In this document: positions 27,831-37,004 of the stretch, piece after piece
Layout of the letters: every line of letters starts with the position of its first letter
Numbering within the stretch: the first letter of the stretch is position 1
Assembly (NCBI GenBank): GCA_017577365.1
Contig: PKRJ01000015.1
Location: 5,364-69,363 of the forward strand
Source: Gammaproteobacteria bacterium
GTDB lineage: Bacteria > Pseudomonadota > Gammaproteobacteria > Steroidobacterales > Rariloculaceae
Reading direction: 5' to 3'
Length of the DNA: 64,000 nucleotides
Made by a program: the position numbers and the translations under genes
Notes under the pieces: model-generated
Databases searched by the model: none
What the model saw: only the letters and a program-made list of their open reading frames with translations
Told to the model about the DNA's origin: nothing

Positions 27831-28743
27831 GGGATTCGGGCGGCAGTTTCGACACGGGCTCGAGCCGATGCGCGACGACGCTCGGGAAGACCGCTTGCAC
27901 GTCCTCGGGGTAGACGCCCGAGTGTCCGTGCATCAGGGCCCACGCCTGCGCGGCGCGCACGAGCGCGATGCCGGCGCGCGGCGAGAGGCCCGCGACGAAC
28001 TCGCCGCACGAGCGCGTGTGCTCGATGAGCGCCTGGACGTAGTCGAGGATCGGCTCGGAGAGGTGCACCTTCGGCACCTGCTCCTGGATGCGCAGCAGCG
28101 CGTCGACCGAAAGGCAAGGCTCGAGCTCGGCGACGAGCTCGCGGCGTTCGCTGCCCGCCAGCAGCTGCCGCTCGGCGGCGCGGCCGGGATAGCCGAGCTC
28201 GATCTGCATCAGGAAACGGTCGAGCTGCGACTCGGGCAGCGGGAACGTGCCGATCTGGTGCGACGGATTGCGCGTGCCGATGACGAAGAACGGTGCCGGC
28301 AACGCATACGTCGCGCCGTCGGCCGTGACCTGACGCTCCTCCATCGCTTCGAGCAGCGCGCTCTGCGCTTTCGGCGTCGCGCGGTTGATCTCGTCGGCGA
28401 GCACGACCTGCGAGAACAACGGCCCCTTGTGGAACTCGAACCGGCCGGTCGCGCGGTTGTATACCGAGACGCCGATGACGTCGGCGGGCAAGAGATCGCT
28501 CGTGAACTGCACGCGCTGGAAGCTCAAGTCCAGCGCTTTCGCGAGGGCGTGGGCGAGCGTCGTCTTGCCGACGCCGGGCAGATCCTCGATCAGCAGATGG
28601 CCGCGTGCGAGCAGGCATGCGACGGCGAGGCGGATCTGCACCGTCTTGCCGACGATGATGCGGTCGAGCGTTTCGACGACGCGGGCGATCAGCGGCGCGG
28701 CCGAGCTTTCGGTCCGCGCCGCGCGTAACGGCGGAGTGGACAT
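27784..28743 (-). CDS. MoxR family AAA+ ATPase
   Basis: Cytosolic AAA+ chaperone-like ATPase of 319 residues. Walker A is DLPGVGKTTLAHALA, Walker B is LADEINRATPKAQSALLEAMEE, sensor 1 is VIGTRNPSHQIGTFPLPESQ, and the arginine-finger and sensor 2 region is LSPRAGIALVRAAQAWA. MoxR proteins typically mature or regulate von Willebrand-domain partners. Here the operon carries DUF58 and a transglutaminase but no VWA gene. A plausible sigma-70 promoter lies upstream at 28773-28801. Confidence 0.92.
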   Translation of the reverse strand: MSTPPLRAARTESSAAPLIARVVETLDRIIVGKTVQIRLAVACLLARGHLLIEDLPGVGKTTLAHALAKALDLSFQRVQFTSDLLPADVIGVSVYNRATGRFEFHKGPLFSQVVLADEINRATPKAQSALLEAMEERQVTADGATYALPAPFFVIGTRNPSHQIGTFPLPESQLDRFLMQIELGYPGRAAERQLLAGSERRELVAELEPCLSVDALLRIQEQVPKVHLSEPILDYVQALIEHTRSCGEFVAGLSPRAGIALVRAAQAWALMHGHSGVYPEDVQAVFPSVVAHRLEPVSKLPPESRGHVGVAVLQAVRVP

Positions 28744-28772
28744 GGCGTGATGTTCGCCGAACCTCGCCGTAC

Positions 28773-28801
28773 GGGATACTGTTCAGTCGTCTATTTGTGA
28801 C
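28773..28801 (-). promoter_or_regulatory. Candidate promoter of the MoxR-DUF58-transglutaminase operon
   Basis: On the minus strand a -35-like GTCACA (28796-28801, four of six consensus bases) and a -10-like TATCCC (28773-28778) are separated by 17 bp, upstream of the MoxR ATG at 28743. It lies in the 103-bp gap after valS. Confidence 0.4.
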
Positions 28802-28846
28802 TCATTGCGCAGCTTGACGCGGGCGGCACTCGTCGAGCGGCGGCCG

Positions 28847-31612
28847 TCAGGCGATCTCGTCGAGCCGCTCGAGCTGACCGCGAAGCCGCTCGATCCGCTG
28901 CTCGAGCTCGGCGACGCGCTCGCGCTCCTTCGCGACCACGTCGGCCGGCGCGTTCGCGACGAACGCGGCGTTATCGAGCTTGCGGCGGCCCTTCTCGAGA
29001 TCCGCGCTGGCCCGCTCGAGCTGCTTACCGAGGCGCTCGCGCTCGGCGCCGATATCGACGAGCCCCGCGAGCGGCACGAGGAGCTGCATGTCGCCGACGA
29101 GCGCGGTCGCGGCACCGCGCACCGCCGATGCCGATTCGACTTCGGAGATCTCGGCGAGCACCGCGAGGCGCTCGAGATAGGCGCGATGCCGCGCAACGCG
29201 ATCGCGGTCCGTCGCGTTCGCACCCGCGAGCTTCACGACGAGCCGCTGCGACGGCGAGATGTTCATTTCGCCGCGGATCTGACGGATGCCGACGACGAAG
29301 CTCTGCAGCCACTCCATCTCGGCTTCGGCCTCGGCGTCGACCGCGTAGTCCTCGGGCCGCGGCAGCGGCGTGAGCATGATCGTCTCGCCCTTCGCGCCGG
29401 TCGCGGCGGCGAGCTTGAGCCACAGGTCCTCGGTCACGAACGGCGCCAGCGGATGCAGCAGCTTCAGAAGCGCATCGAGCGTCTCCGCGAGCGTCGCGCG
29501 CGTCGACGCGACCTCGCGCGGGTCGGCGTCGCTGGCCTGCAAGACCGGCTTCGTGAGCTCGAGATACCAGTCGCAGAGCTCGTGCCACGCGAAGTCGTAG
29601 AGCGCCTGCGTCATGAGATCGAAGCGGTACGCCGCGACCGCATCGTGCGCGGCCCGCACCGCGCGGGCGAGGCGCGATCGGATCCAGCGGTCCGCGACCG
29701 TCGGCTTGCGCTCGCCGGCCGGCACGCCTCGCGCGAGGTGCGACAGCACGTAGCTCGTCGCGTTCCACAGCTTGTTGCAGAAGCGGTGATAGCCGTCGAC
29801 GCGGCCGAGATCGAAGCGGATGTCGCGGCCCGTCGTCGCGAGCGACGCGAAAGTCAGGCGCAGCGCGTCGGCGCCGAACGCGGGAATGCCGTTCGGAAAC
29901 TCCTTGCGCGTCGTCGCCTCGATCTTCGACTTCAGATGCGTCTGCATCAGGCCTTCGGTGCGCTTGGCGACGAGGCCTTCGAGGTCGATGCCGTCGACGA
30001 CGTCGAGCGGGTCGAGGATATTGCCCTTCGACTTCGACATCTTCTGGCCTTCCGCGTCGCGCACGAGGCCGTGGATATAGACCTCGCGGAACGGCACGTC
30101 GCCCGCGAACTTCAGCCCCATCATGATCATCCGAGCGACCCAGAAGAAGATGATGTCGAAGCCCGTGACGAGGACGTTCGTCGGGTACCAGGTCTTCAAT
30201 GCCTCGGTCTTGTCCGGCCAGCCGAGCGTCGAGAACGGCCAGAGCGCGGACGAGAACCACGTATCGAGCACGTCCTCGTCCTGACGAAGAGGCAGGTCCG
30301 GCGGAAGGTTGTTCTTCGCGCGCGCGTCGGCCTCGTCGCGCCCGACGTAGATGCGCCCTTGGTCGTCGTACCATGCCGGAATACGGTGGCCCCACCAGAG
30401 CTGGCGCGAGATGCACCAGTCCTGGATGTTGCGCATCCATTCGAAATAGGTCTTCGACCAGTTCTCGGGGACGAAACGCACGCGGCCGTCCTCGACCGCC
30501 GCGATCGCGGCCTCGGCGAGCGGCTTCGTGCGCACGTACCACTGATCCGTGAGATACGGCTCGACGACCGCACCGCTGCGGTCGCCGCGCGGAATCATCG
30601 AGACGTGATCGTCGATGCCGTCGAGCAGGCCGAGCGCCTGCATTTCCGCGACGATCTTCTCGCGCGCGACGAAGCGGTCGAGCCCGCGATACGCCTCGGG
30701 TGTGTTGTCGTTGAGCGCCGCGTTCTCGTCGAACACGTTGATCATCGGCAGGCCGTGCCGGAGGCCCACCTCGTAGTCGTTGAAGTCGTGCGCCGGCGTG
30801 ATCTTGACGCAGCCCGTGCCGAACTCGGGATCGACGTACTCGTCCGCGATGATCGGGATCGTGCGCTCGGCGATGGGCAAGCGCACGGCTTTGCCGATCA
30901 GGTGCCGATAGCGCTCGTCGTCCGGATGCACGGCCACCGCGGTATCGCCGAGCATCGTCTCGGGCCGGGTCGTTGCGACGACGAGATAGCCGTTACCCTC
31001 CGCGAGGGGATAGCGGAAGCGCCAGAGCTTGCCTTTTTCCTCGCTGCTCAGCACCTCGAGGTCGGACAGCGCGGTGTGCAGCACCGGGTCCCAGTTCACG
31101 AGGCGTTTGCCGCGGTAGATCAGGCCTTCGTCGTAGAGCCTGACGAACACCTCGACGACCGCGCGCGACAGCCCCTCGTCCATCGTGAACCGATCGCGCG
31201 ACCAGTCGACGGACGCGCCGAGCCGGCGCATCTGCCTCGAGATCGTGCCGCCCGAGCGTTCCTTCCACTGCCAGACGCGCTCGACGAATTTCTCGCGGCC
31301 GAGCTCGCGGCGCGACGTCCCCTCGGCGTTCAAGAGCCGCTCGACGACCATCTGCGTCGCGATGCCGGCGTGGTCCGTGCCCGGCTGCCACAGCACGTTG
31401 CGGCCGAGCATGCGGTGCCAGCGGATCAGCGCGTCCATGATCGTGTGCTGGAACGCGTGCCCCATGTGCAGCGTGCCGGTGACGTTCGGCGGCGGGATGA
31501 CGATGCAGTAGGGTTCGCCGCGACCCGACGGCGCGAAGTAGCCGGCGCGCTCCCACCGGGCGTAATGGTTCGACTCGACCTCGACCTCCGCGGGCCGGTA
31601 TCCCTTGCTCAA
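28847..31612 (-). CDS. valS: Valyl-tRNA synthetase
   Basis: Class I synthetase of 921 residues that charges tRNA-Val, with post-transfer editing of threonine. The HIGH-type motif is PPPNVTGTLHMGHAFQ, the CP1 editing domain contains ATTRPETMLGDTAVAVHPDD, and KMSKSKGN is intact near residue 520. The anticodon-binding domain and a C-terminal coiled coil (ERERLGKQLERASADLEKGR) complete the normal architecture. The start is TTG, supported by a GGAGG ribosome-binding site. It is the last gene of pepA-holC-DUF2486-valS. Confidence 0.97.
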   Translation of the reverse strand: MSKGYRPAEVEVESNHYARWERAGYFAPSGRGEPYCIVIPPPNVTGTLHMGHAFQHTIMDALIRWHRMLGRNVLWQPGTDHAGIATQMVVERLLNAEGTSRRELGREKFVERVWQWKERSGGTISRQMRRLGASVDWSRDRFTMDEGLSRAVVEVFVRLYDEGLIYRGKRLVNWDPVLHTALSDLEVLSSEEKGKLWRFRYPLAEGNGYLVVATTRPETMLGDTAVAVHPDDERYRHLIGKAVRLPIAERTIPIIADEYVDPEFGTGCVKITPAHDFNDYEVGLRHGLPMINVFDENAALNDNTPEAYRGLDRFVAREKIVAEMQALGLLDGIDDHVSMIPRGDRSGAVVEPYLTDQWYVRTKPLAEAAIAAVEDGRVRFVPENWSKTYFEWMRNIQDWCISRQLWWGHRIPAWYDDQGRIYVGRDEADARAKNNLPPDLPLRQDEDVLDTWFSSALWPFSTLGWPDKTEALKTWYPTNVLVTGFDIIFFWVARMIMMGLKFAGDVPFREVYIHGLVRDAEGQKMSKSKGNILDPLDVVDGIDLEGLVAKRTEGLMQTHLKSKIEATTRKEFPNGIPAFGADALRLTFASLATTGRDIRFDLGRVDGYHRFCNKLWNATSYVLSHLARGVPAGERKPTVADRWIRSRLARAVRAAHDAVAAYRFDLMTQALYDFAWHELCDWYLELTKPVLQASDADPREVASTRATLAETLDALLKLLHPLAPFVTEDLWLKLAAATGAKGETIMLTPLPRPEDYAVDAEAEAEMEWLQSFVVGIRQIRGEMNISPSQRLVVKLAGANATDRDRVARHRAYLERLAVLAEISEVESASAVRGAATALVGDMQLLVPLAGLVDIGAERERLGKQLERASADLEKGRRKLDNAAFVANAPADVVAKERERVAELEQRIERLRGQLERLDEIA

Positions 31613-31660
31613 CTTCCCAACCTCCGTGGTTCCGTGCGTCGCGGCCGGCCACGTACCCGC

Positions 31661-31957
31661 TCAGGCCGGCCGGCCGCTGTTCCCTTCAGTCTCCAGATGC
31701 TCGCGCAGAATCGAGTCGATCAGCTCGGGCAGCGCCTCTCGGAGCCGACTCGTGATTTGCTCGAGGAGATGCGCCTCCATCTCGGCGAAGGCGTTGCGCA
31801 TCAGCTCCTCGGCCAACGCGAACGTTGCGGCGGCGAGCCGCGTCTGAAGCTCCGCGACGAGCGCGTCGGTGAACGTAGGATACCCGGGAACGGCGTGGTC
31901 GAGGTCGGTGACCACGTCGGTCAGCACGGGAATGGCCGAATCGAGGGGGTCGTGCAT
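31661..31957 (-). CDS. Small acidic protein between holC and valS (DUF2486-like)
   Basis: A 98-residue, mostly helical, acidic protein starting MHDPLDSAIPVLTDVV and ending LREHLETEGNSGRPA. No catalytic motif, signal or membrane segment is visible. Its position between holC and valS and the DP-D-SIPVL-type N-terminus resemble the DUF2486 proteins I know from Betaproteobacteria at the same locus. The ATG overlaps the holC stop by one base (TGATG), supporting real, coupled translation. Function is unknown. Confidence 0.7.
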   Translation of the reverse strand: MHDPLDSAIPVLTDVVTDLDHAVPGYPTFTDALVAELQTRLAAATFALAEELMRNAFAEMEAHLLEQITSRLREALPELIDSILREHLETEGNSGRPA

Positions 31958-32394
31958 CAGGCTCTGATCTGGTGGGTTTTCAGCGAATAGCCCCGATCCC
32001 GATAGAAGCGATAGCGTTCGCGTCCCTGTGCACGCCGAGATGCGTCGCCGTCGACGATCTCCGCAAGCCGCGCGTAGCGGCTGAAATACTCCGGCACGTC
32101 GCTCGCGAGGTTGATCAGCAGGTCCCAGCGATCGCCGACCGGCCCCGGCCCGTCGTCGATCACGACCGGCTCGAGCAGCGGCTCCCGCGCGTCGCTGGCG
32201 AGCCGATGGGGCAGGAAGCTCCCCTGCGAGAACGTCCACAGCAACTCGTCGAGCGTTTTCGCCTCGACCGGCGAGCTCGGACGGATCAGCACCGCGAGGC
32301 CTCGGTCGGCGGCCTTGTCGGCGAGACGGCAAGCGAACGTCAGCCGGAATTCGTCCGATGCACGGTCGAGGATATAGAAGTCGATCTCGGTCAC
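31957..32394 (-). CDS. holC: DNA polymerase III subunit chi
   Basis: A 145-residue clamp-loader accessory subunit that links the polymerase III complex to single-strand-binding protein. Recognisable are TEIDFYILDRASDEFRLTFA, the basic SSB-contact surface, LLWTFSQGSFLPHRL, and VINLASDVPEYFSRYARLAEIVDGD-like C-terminal features. The start is GTG at 32394, overlapping the pepA stop (GTGA), so it is coupled to pepA as in E. coli pepA-holC-valS. Confidence 0.92.
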   Translation of the reverse strand: MTEIDFYILDRASDEFRLTFACRLADKAADRGLAVLIRPSSPVEAKTLDELLWTFSQGSFLPHRLASDAREPLLEPVVIDDGPGPVGDRWDLLINLASDVPEYFSRYARLAEIVDGDASRRAQGRERYRFYRDRGYSLKTHQIRA

Positions 32395-33896
32395 GCCGCG
32401 TCGAGATTGAGCAAGAAGTCGACGAGGAGCGGCACCGGCCGGCCGGTCGCCCCCTTCTGCGACTCGCCGCGCCACGCGACGCCGGCGATATCGAGATGGG
32501 CCCACGCCGTGCCTTCGACGAACTTCGCGAGGAAGGCCGCCGCGACGCTCGCGCCGCCGTCGCGGCTGCCCGCGTTCGCGAAATCCGCGAAATTGCTCTT
32601 CAGCGACTCGCCGTACTCCTCGTCGACGGGCAGGCGCCACGCGGTGTCGAGCGATCGGGACGATGCCTCGAGCAACGCGGTCGCGAGCGTTTCGTCGTTC
32701 GAGAAAAGCCCCGTGTGCAGATGCCCGAGCGCGACCACGCACGCCCCGGTCAAGGTCGCGACGTCGATCAGGTAACGCGGCGCGAACCGCTGAATCGCGT
32801 AGGTGATCGCGTCGCAGAGGATCAGCCGGCCTTCGGCGTCGGTGTTGAGGATCTCGATCGTCTTGCCGGACAGGCTCTTGACGATGTCGCCGGGCCGGGT
32901 CGCGCGGCCGCTCGGCATGTTCTCCGCCGCGGGCACGACGGCGACCACGTTGCGCGCGGGGCCGATCTCGGCGATCGCCGCCATCGCGCCGAGCACGGCC
33001 GCGGCGCCGCACATGTCGAACTTCATCTCGTCCATCTTCGGCGGCGGCTTCAGCGAGATCCCGCCGGTGTCGAACGTGATGCCCTTGCCGCAAAGCGCGA
33101 TCGGCTTCTCGCGCTTCGGCGCGCCGTTATAACGCAGCACGATCAGGCGAGGGGGCTCCTCCGTGCCGCGGGCGACGGAGAGGAGCGCGCCCATGCCGAG
33201 CTTCTCGATCTGCCGCTCGGTCAGCACCTCGACGTCGAGCTTGTCGTGCTCGGCCGCGAGCGCTTTCGCTTGCTCCGCGAGATGCGACGGGGTGCAGACG
33301 TTCGGCGGGCGGTTGCCGAGGTTGCGCGTGAGGTCCATGCCGTTCGCGATCGCGGCGCCGTGCGCGATGCCGCGACGCGTCTCCGCGACGTCGGCGGCGT
33401 TCGAGACCGCGAGGCCGATGCGGGAGAGGCGCTTGCGGCCGCGCCCTTCGCCGCTCTCGGCGTCGCTTTTCAGCTCGTCGAAGCGGTAGACGGCGCTGCG
33501 CACCGTCTCGACCGAGAGCCGCGCCGCGTAGTATGCCGTCAGGCCGCTCGGGCGCTCCCACGCGAGGAAGCTCACGGCTTCGCGGATGCCCTTGTCCTTG
33601 AGCGCTCCGACGGCCGAGGCGAGGGCCCGGCACAGCTTCTTCGCGTCGAACTCGGCCGCTTTGCCGCAGCCGACGAGGAGCCATTGCTCCGCGGCGCCGC
33701 CGCTCGGGGTCGGGACGAGCAACGTCGCGCCGAGCTTGGCCGATGCGGCACCGGAGCGCACGAGCCGGCGGATCAGGCCGCCCGATGCGGCGTCGATCTC
33801 GCGCGCCGCGCCGGTCAGCGGTCCGTCGAACAACGGCAGGATCGCGCACGCCGTGCGCTGATCGGCCGGTGCCCCGGTCTTGACGGAAAAGTCCAT
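32391..33896 (-). CDS. pepA: Leucyl aminopeptidase (cytosol aminopeptidase)
   Basis: A hexameric M17 metalloexopeptidase of 501 residues. The C-terminal catalytic domain has the metal and substrate ligands in GKGITFDTGGISLKPP, MKFDMCGAAAVLG and the family signature NTDAEGRLILCDA. The N-terminal domain is the variable macro-like fold, which in E. coli also binds DNA (carAB control and Xer recombination); whether this copy binds DNA is unknown. The frame is open 69 bases upstream, but homology starts at MDFSVKTG, so 33896 is chosen. It is divergent from lptF across a 190-bp promoter gap. Confidence 0.96.
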   Translation of the reverse strand: MDFSVKTGAPADQRTACAILPLFDGPLTGAAREIDAASGGLIRRLVRSGAASAKLGATLLVPTPSGGAAEQWLLVGCGKAAEFDAKKLCRALASAVGALKDKGIREAVSFLAWERPSGLTAYYAARLSVETVRSAVYRFDELKSDAESGEGRGRKRLSRIGLAVSNAADVAETRRGIAHGAAIANGMDLTRNLGNRPPNVCTPSHLAEQAKALAAEHDKLDVEVLTERQIEKLGMGALLSVARGTEEPPRLIVLRYNGAPKREKPIALCGKGITFDTGGISLKPPPKMDEMKFDMCGAAAVLGAMAAIAEIGPARNVVAVVPAAENMPSGRATRPGDIVKSLSGKTIEILNTDAEGRLILCDAITYAIQRFAPRYLIDVATLTGACVVALGHLHTGLFSNDETLATALLEASSRSLDTAWRLPVDEEYGESLKSNFADFANAGSRDGGASVAAAFLAKFVEGTAWAHLDIAGVAWRGESQKGATGRPVPLLVDFLLNLDAA

Positions 33897-34086
33897 TCGT
33901 CGTTCCTCGCTACTTCCTCGGGGCTTGATCGCCGATCGGCACGTTTCGGGGAAGCGGTTTCGCACCGGTCCCGAAAGGGGAGATCGCGGCCGAGAGCGGG
34001 TGAGCCCATGTTATCGCTTGTTGTTGCCCGCGTCGGCAGTGCCCGCTAGTGTACTCGATCCTTCGAATCTACCGGAAACCGGCACC

Positions 34087-35181
34087 GTGAGCATCGTCAG
34101 CCGATACGTCTTCCGCGAGTGCTTCGCGGCGCTGACGCTCGTGCTCGTCGTCCTGTTCCTGATCCTCTTGAGCAACCAGCTCGCCGAGGTCCTCGGCGAG
34201 GCCGCGGCCGGATCACTTCCCCGCGAGGCGGTATTTCCGATCCTGGGACTGACGTCGCTGAGCTATGTGACGATGCTCGCGCCGTTCGCGTTGTTCCTCG
34301 GGATCATGCTCGCGCTCGCGCGCCTGAACCGGGACTCGGAGATGGTCGCGCTCTGGGCATGCGGCGTTGGCCCGGCACGGCTGCTTCGCCCGATCGGTCT
34401 GTTGACCCTGTTGCTTGCCGCCGGCACGAGCTGGCTCTCGCTCGTGCAGACGCCGACGGCGGTCCGTCGGATCGAGGAAATCAAGATCGAGGCGCAGGAG
34501 GCGCTCCAGGTGTCGGTGATCGAGGCCGGCAAGTTCGCGAGCCCCGACTCGGGCGAGACGGTGATTTACGCGCGCGAGGTGCATGACGACGAGCTCGCGG
34601 GCGTGTTCCTGCAGCGCCACGTCGGCGAGCGCGTCGTCGCGATACTCGCGGATCGAGGGCGGCGCGTGCAGGACGCGGAGAGCGGGCATTTGTCGTTCGT
34701 GCTGTTCGACGGCATGCATTACGAAGGCGTGCCCGGAGAGACGGATTTCTTCGTGATGAAGTTCGGAGAGCAAGGGTTCCCGGTTCGCGTGCCGAAGGAC
34801 GAGGAGTACGAGCCGCCGATCGAGATGAGGTCGACTTCCGAGCTCGTCGCCGCGACCGATCCGCTCTCCGCCGCCGAGCTCCAGTGGCGAATCTCCTCGC
34901 CGCTCTCGGCGATCGTGCTCGCCTTGCTCGCGGTTCCGCTCGCCCGATCGTCGCCGCGCGCCGGGCGGTATTCCCGCATCGGCATCGGCATCCTGGTCTA
35001 CATCATCTACGTGGACAGCCTGTCGATCGCGCGCGTCTGGCTCGAGCGGGGACTCGTGCCGGAATGGATCGGGCTCTGGTGGGTGCACGTGCTCGCGGGT
35101 CTCGTCGGCCTCCTGCTGCTCGCGCGGGAAAGCGGCTGGTTGGCGGCGCAGCCTTCGAAAGCACGGAGCGAAGCGGCCTGA
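34087..35181 (+). CDS. lptF: LPS export ABC transporter permease LptF
   Basis: Inner-membrane permease of the LptB2FGC complex that extracts lipopolysaccharide for transport to the outer membrane; 364 residues. It begins with VSRYVFRECFAALTLVLVVLF. Six membrane segments flank a periplasmic jellyroll (about 130-250) of the Lpt type. The start is GTG at 34087; the reading frame further upstream is open but falls in the pepA promoter gap and shows no homology. It is followed by lptG with a TGATG overlap. Confidence 0.94.
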   Translation: MSIVSRYVFRECFAALTLVLVVLFLILLSNQLAEVLGEAAAGSLPREAVFPILGLTSLSYVTMLAPFALFLGIMLALARLNRDSEMVALWACGVGPARLLRPIGLLTLLLAAGTSWLSLVQTPTAVRRIEEIKIEAQEALQVSVIEAGKFASPDSGETVIYAREVHDDELAGVFLQRHVGERVVAILADRGRRVQDAESGHLSFVLFDGMHYEGVPGETDFFVMKFGEQGFPVRVPKDEEYEPPIEMRSTSELVAATDPLSAAELQWRISSPLSAIVLALLAVPLARSSPRAGRYSRIGIGILVYIIYVDSLSIARVWLERGLVPEWIGLWWVHVLAGLVGLLLLARESGWLAAQPSKARSEAA

Positions 35182-36248
35182 TGCGCAGGCTCACGCGCTA
35201 CATCGCGACGGAGGTGCTGCGCGGCGTCGCGCTGGCTGCGGTCGTGATCGTCGCGGTCGCGAGCTTCATCGAGCTCGTCGGTCAGCTCGACGACGTCGGC
35301 ACGAACGATTACGGATTCGCGGACGCGGTCGCGTACGTCGTGCTCCGGCTGCCCCGTATGCTGTTCGAGATCCTGCCGCCGGCGGCGCTGATCGGCGCGT
35401 TGCTCGGCCTCGGCAACCTGGCCGTGCACCGCGAGCTCATCGTGATGAGGGCGAGCGGCGTCTCGCATCTGCAGCTGCTCGGCGCCGTATCGCTCGCCGG
35501 GAGCGTGCTGCTCGTCATCATGATCCTGCTCGGCGAATCGTTCGCGCCGTCGCTCGGCGCGTACGCGCGCGAGATGCGCATGCGTGCGTTGAACGAGGAC
35601 GTGAACGAAGCCGGTCAGTCGACCTGGCTCAAGAGCGGCAACCGGATTTGGAGCCTGAAGCGCGAGCTCGGCGAGTTCGGCTTCGGCGGCGTCTATATCT
35701 TCGATATCACCGACGGCTGGCGGCTCGAGCGCATCGCGCGCGCGGATTTCGCCGAGCCGGGCGACGACGGCGAGTGGCTCCTCGGCAATTACGCGCAGAC
35801 CCGATTTCTCGGCGACGACGGCGTCGAGACGGAGCAGACGCGTGTCGCGCGTCAGCAGACCGGGCTGAGCGCCGAGCTTCTCGGCCTTTCGGTCGTCCGC
35901 GAGGACCTGCTGGATACGCCGGCGCTGAAGCGCTACATCGCCTATCTCGAGCAGAACGAGCTCGACGCGACCCGCTATCGGATCGCCTACTGGTCGAGGA
36001 TGGCGAATATCGTCTCGGTGCTGCTGATGACCGTCCTCGCGCTGCCGTGGGTCTTCGGCGGCCTGCGTTCCGCCGGCACCGGCGGTCGGCTGCTCGTCGG
36101 GCTGATCGTCGGTCTCGGCTACTACGTCGCGACGCAGATGCTCGAGAGCACCGCGCAGGTCTTCGAGCTCGATCCTCGCGTCGTCGCGTGGGCACCGACC
36201 ATGGCGCTGCTCGTCGTCGCCGCGATCTCTTACGCGCGGTTACGCTGA
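35181..36248 (+). CDS. lptG: LPS export ABC transporter permease LptG
   Basis: Partner permease of LptF, 355 residues, with six membrane segments and a central periplasmic beta-jellyroll (about 130-265, including ARADFAEPGDDGEWLLGNYA). The N-terminal RRLTRYIATEVLRG and the coupling segment HRELIVMRASGVS, which contacts the LptB ATPase, are typical. Coupled to lptF. Its last nine bases overlap the convergent RDD-domain gene. Confidence 0.94.
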   Translation: MRRLTRYIATEVLRGVALAAVVIVAVASFIELVGQLDDVGTNDYGFADAVAYVVLRLPRMLFEILPPAALIGALLGLGNLAVHRELIVMRASGVSHLQLLGAVSLAGSVLLVIMILLGESFAPSLGAYAREMRMRALNEDVNEAGQSTWLKSGNRIWSLKRELGEFGFGGVYIFDITDGWRLERIARADFAEPGDDGEWLLGNYAQTRFLGDDGVETEQTRVARQQTGLSAELLGLSVVREDLLDTPALKRYIAYLEQNELDATRYRIAYWSRMANIVSVLLMTVLALPWVFGGLRSAGTGGRLLVGLIVGLGYYVATQMLESTAQVFELDPRVVAWAPTMALLVVAAISYARLR

Positions 36249-36791
36249 GCGCGGCCGCTCGTAGACGATCCGGGTCTTCGAGAGCCGATCGTGCCACGCC
36301 CGGCGTTGCGGATCGAACGCCGCCCACAACAGCCCGAGACCGGCGGGCGCGAGGCTCACGAGGCCCGCGACGAAGCGAACGAGGGCCGAGGGCCAGCGCA
36401 CCGGACCGCCGTCCCGAGCGACGACGCGCAGCCGCCACGCCTTCATGCCGAGCGTTTGCCCGCCGCGCACCCAAAAGCCCGTGAAGAAGAGCACGACGAT
36501 CGCCGCGAGGCTCAAGCGATACCAGAGCGTGCCCGGCTCGATCGCGCCTCCCGTGAACGGAAACAGCGAGAGCGTGAACATGAAGAGCAGGGCCGCGAGC
36601 AGCAGGAGGTCGTAGCCGAACGCAGCGATGCGCCGGAAGAGGCCGGCGGGCTCGATCGAGACCTCCGTCCGGCCTCGAGCGGCGGGTTGCGATGTGTGAC
36701 GCAGTTCCGGCTCGCCGGGAGACGTAACGGCCGAAACCGCGGATTCCGCGCGGTTTTGCTTCTTTTCAATCGAGTCGTGCTGGCGGTTCAT
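36240..36791 (-). CDS. RDD family membrane protein
   Basis: A 183-residue protein. The N-terminal 45 residues are polar and disordered; an RDD domain follows from GLFRRIAAFGYDLLLLAALLF. Three membrane segments are visible (about 57-75, 90-112 and 135-160), with GGQTLGMKAWRLRVV and AWHDRLSKTRIV typical of the family. RDD proteins are of largely unknown function; a few act in ion transport. The start has no ribosome-binding site; a -10-like TAGACT ends exactly six bases before the ATG on this strand. Confidence 0.85.
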   Translation of the reverse strand: MNRQHDSIEKKQNRAESAVSAVTSPGEPELRHTSQPAARGRTEVSIEPAGLFRRIAAFGYDLLLLAALLFMFTLSLFPFTGGAIEPGTLWYRLSLAAIVVLFFTGFWVRGGQTLGMKAWRLRVVARDGGPVRWPSALVRFVAGLVSLAPAGLGLLWAAFDPQRRAWHDRLSKTRIVYERPRSA

Positions 36792-36797
36792 GTCGTC

Positions 36798-36803
36798 AGT
36801 CTA
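36798..36803 (-). promoter_or_regulatory. -10 box six bases upstream of the RDD gene start
   Basis: Minus-strand TAGACT followed by GACGAC and the ATG. Standard sigma-70 spacing would place the first transcribed base at or next to the start codon, implying a leaderless mRNA. There is no good -35, so confidence is limited. Confidence 0.35.
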
Positions 36804-37004
36804 CCGCGCCGACGCGTTCGAACGGGGGGCGGGTAAACGACCGGCTACCGATCGGCGCGTGCTTTTCGACGCTTTGCGTCCGCGCAACGTGTCGCGCGTC
36901 ACAGTGTCGCGTAACGGCCGTGCGCGCGTGACGCGTTTGCTTGTTGCGCTCATGAATCGTGTGATAGACAGCCGAACCCGATACTGGGGTTCTGGTGGGT
37001 CAAC

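Noticed and set aside
28805..31990. A 1061-codon open frame on the plus strand opposite valS
   Set aside because: It mirrors the valS codon pattern, has no recognisable domain, and lies fully inside a synthetase with intact HIGH and KMSKS motifs.
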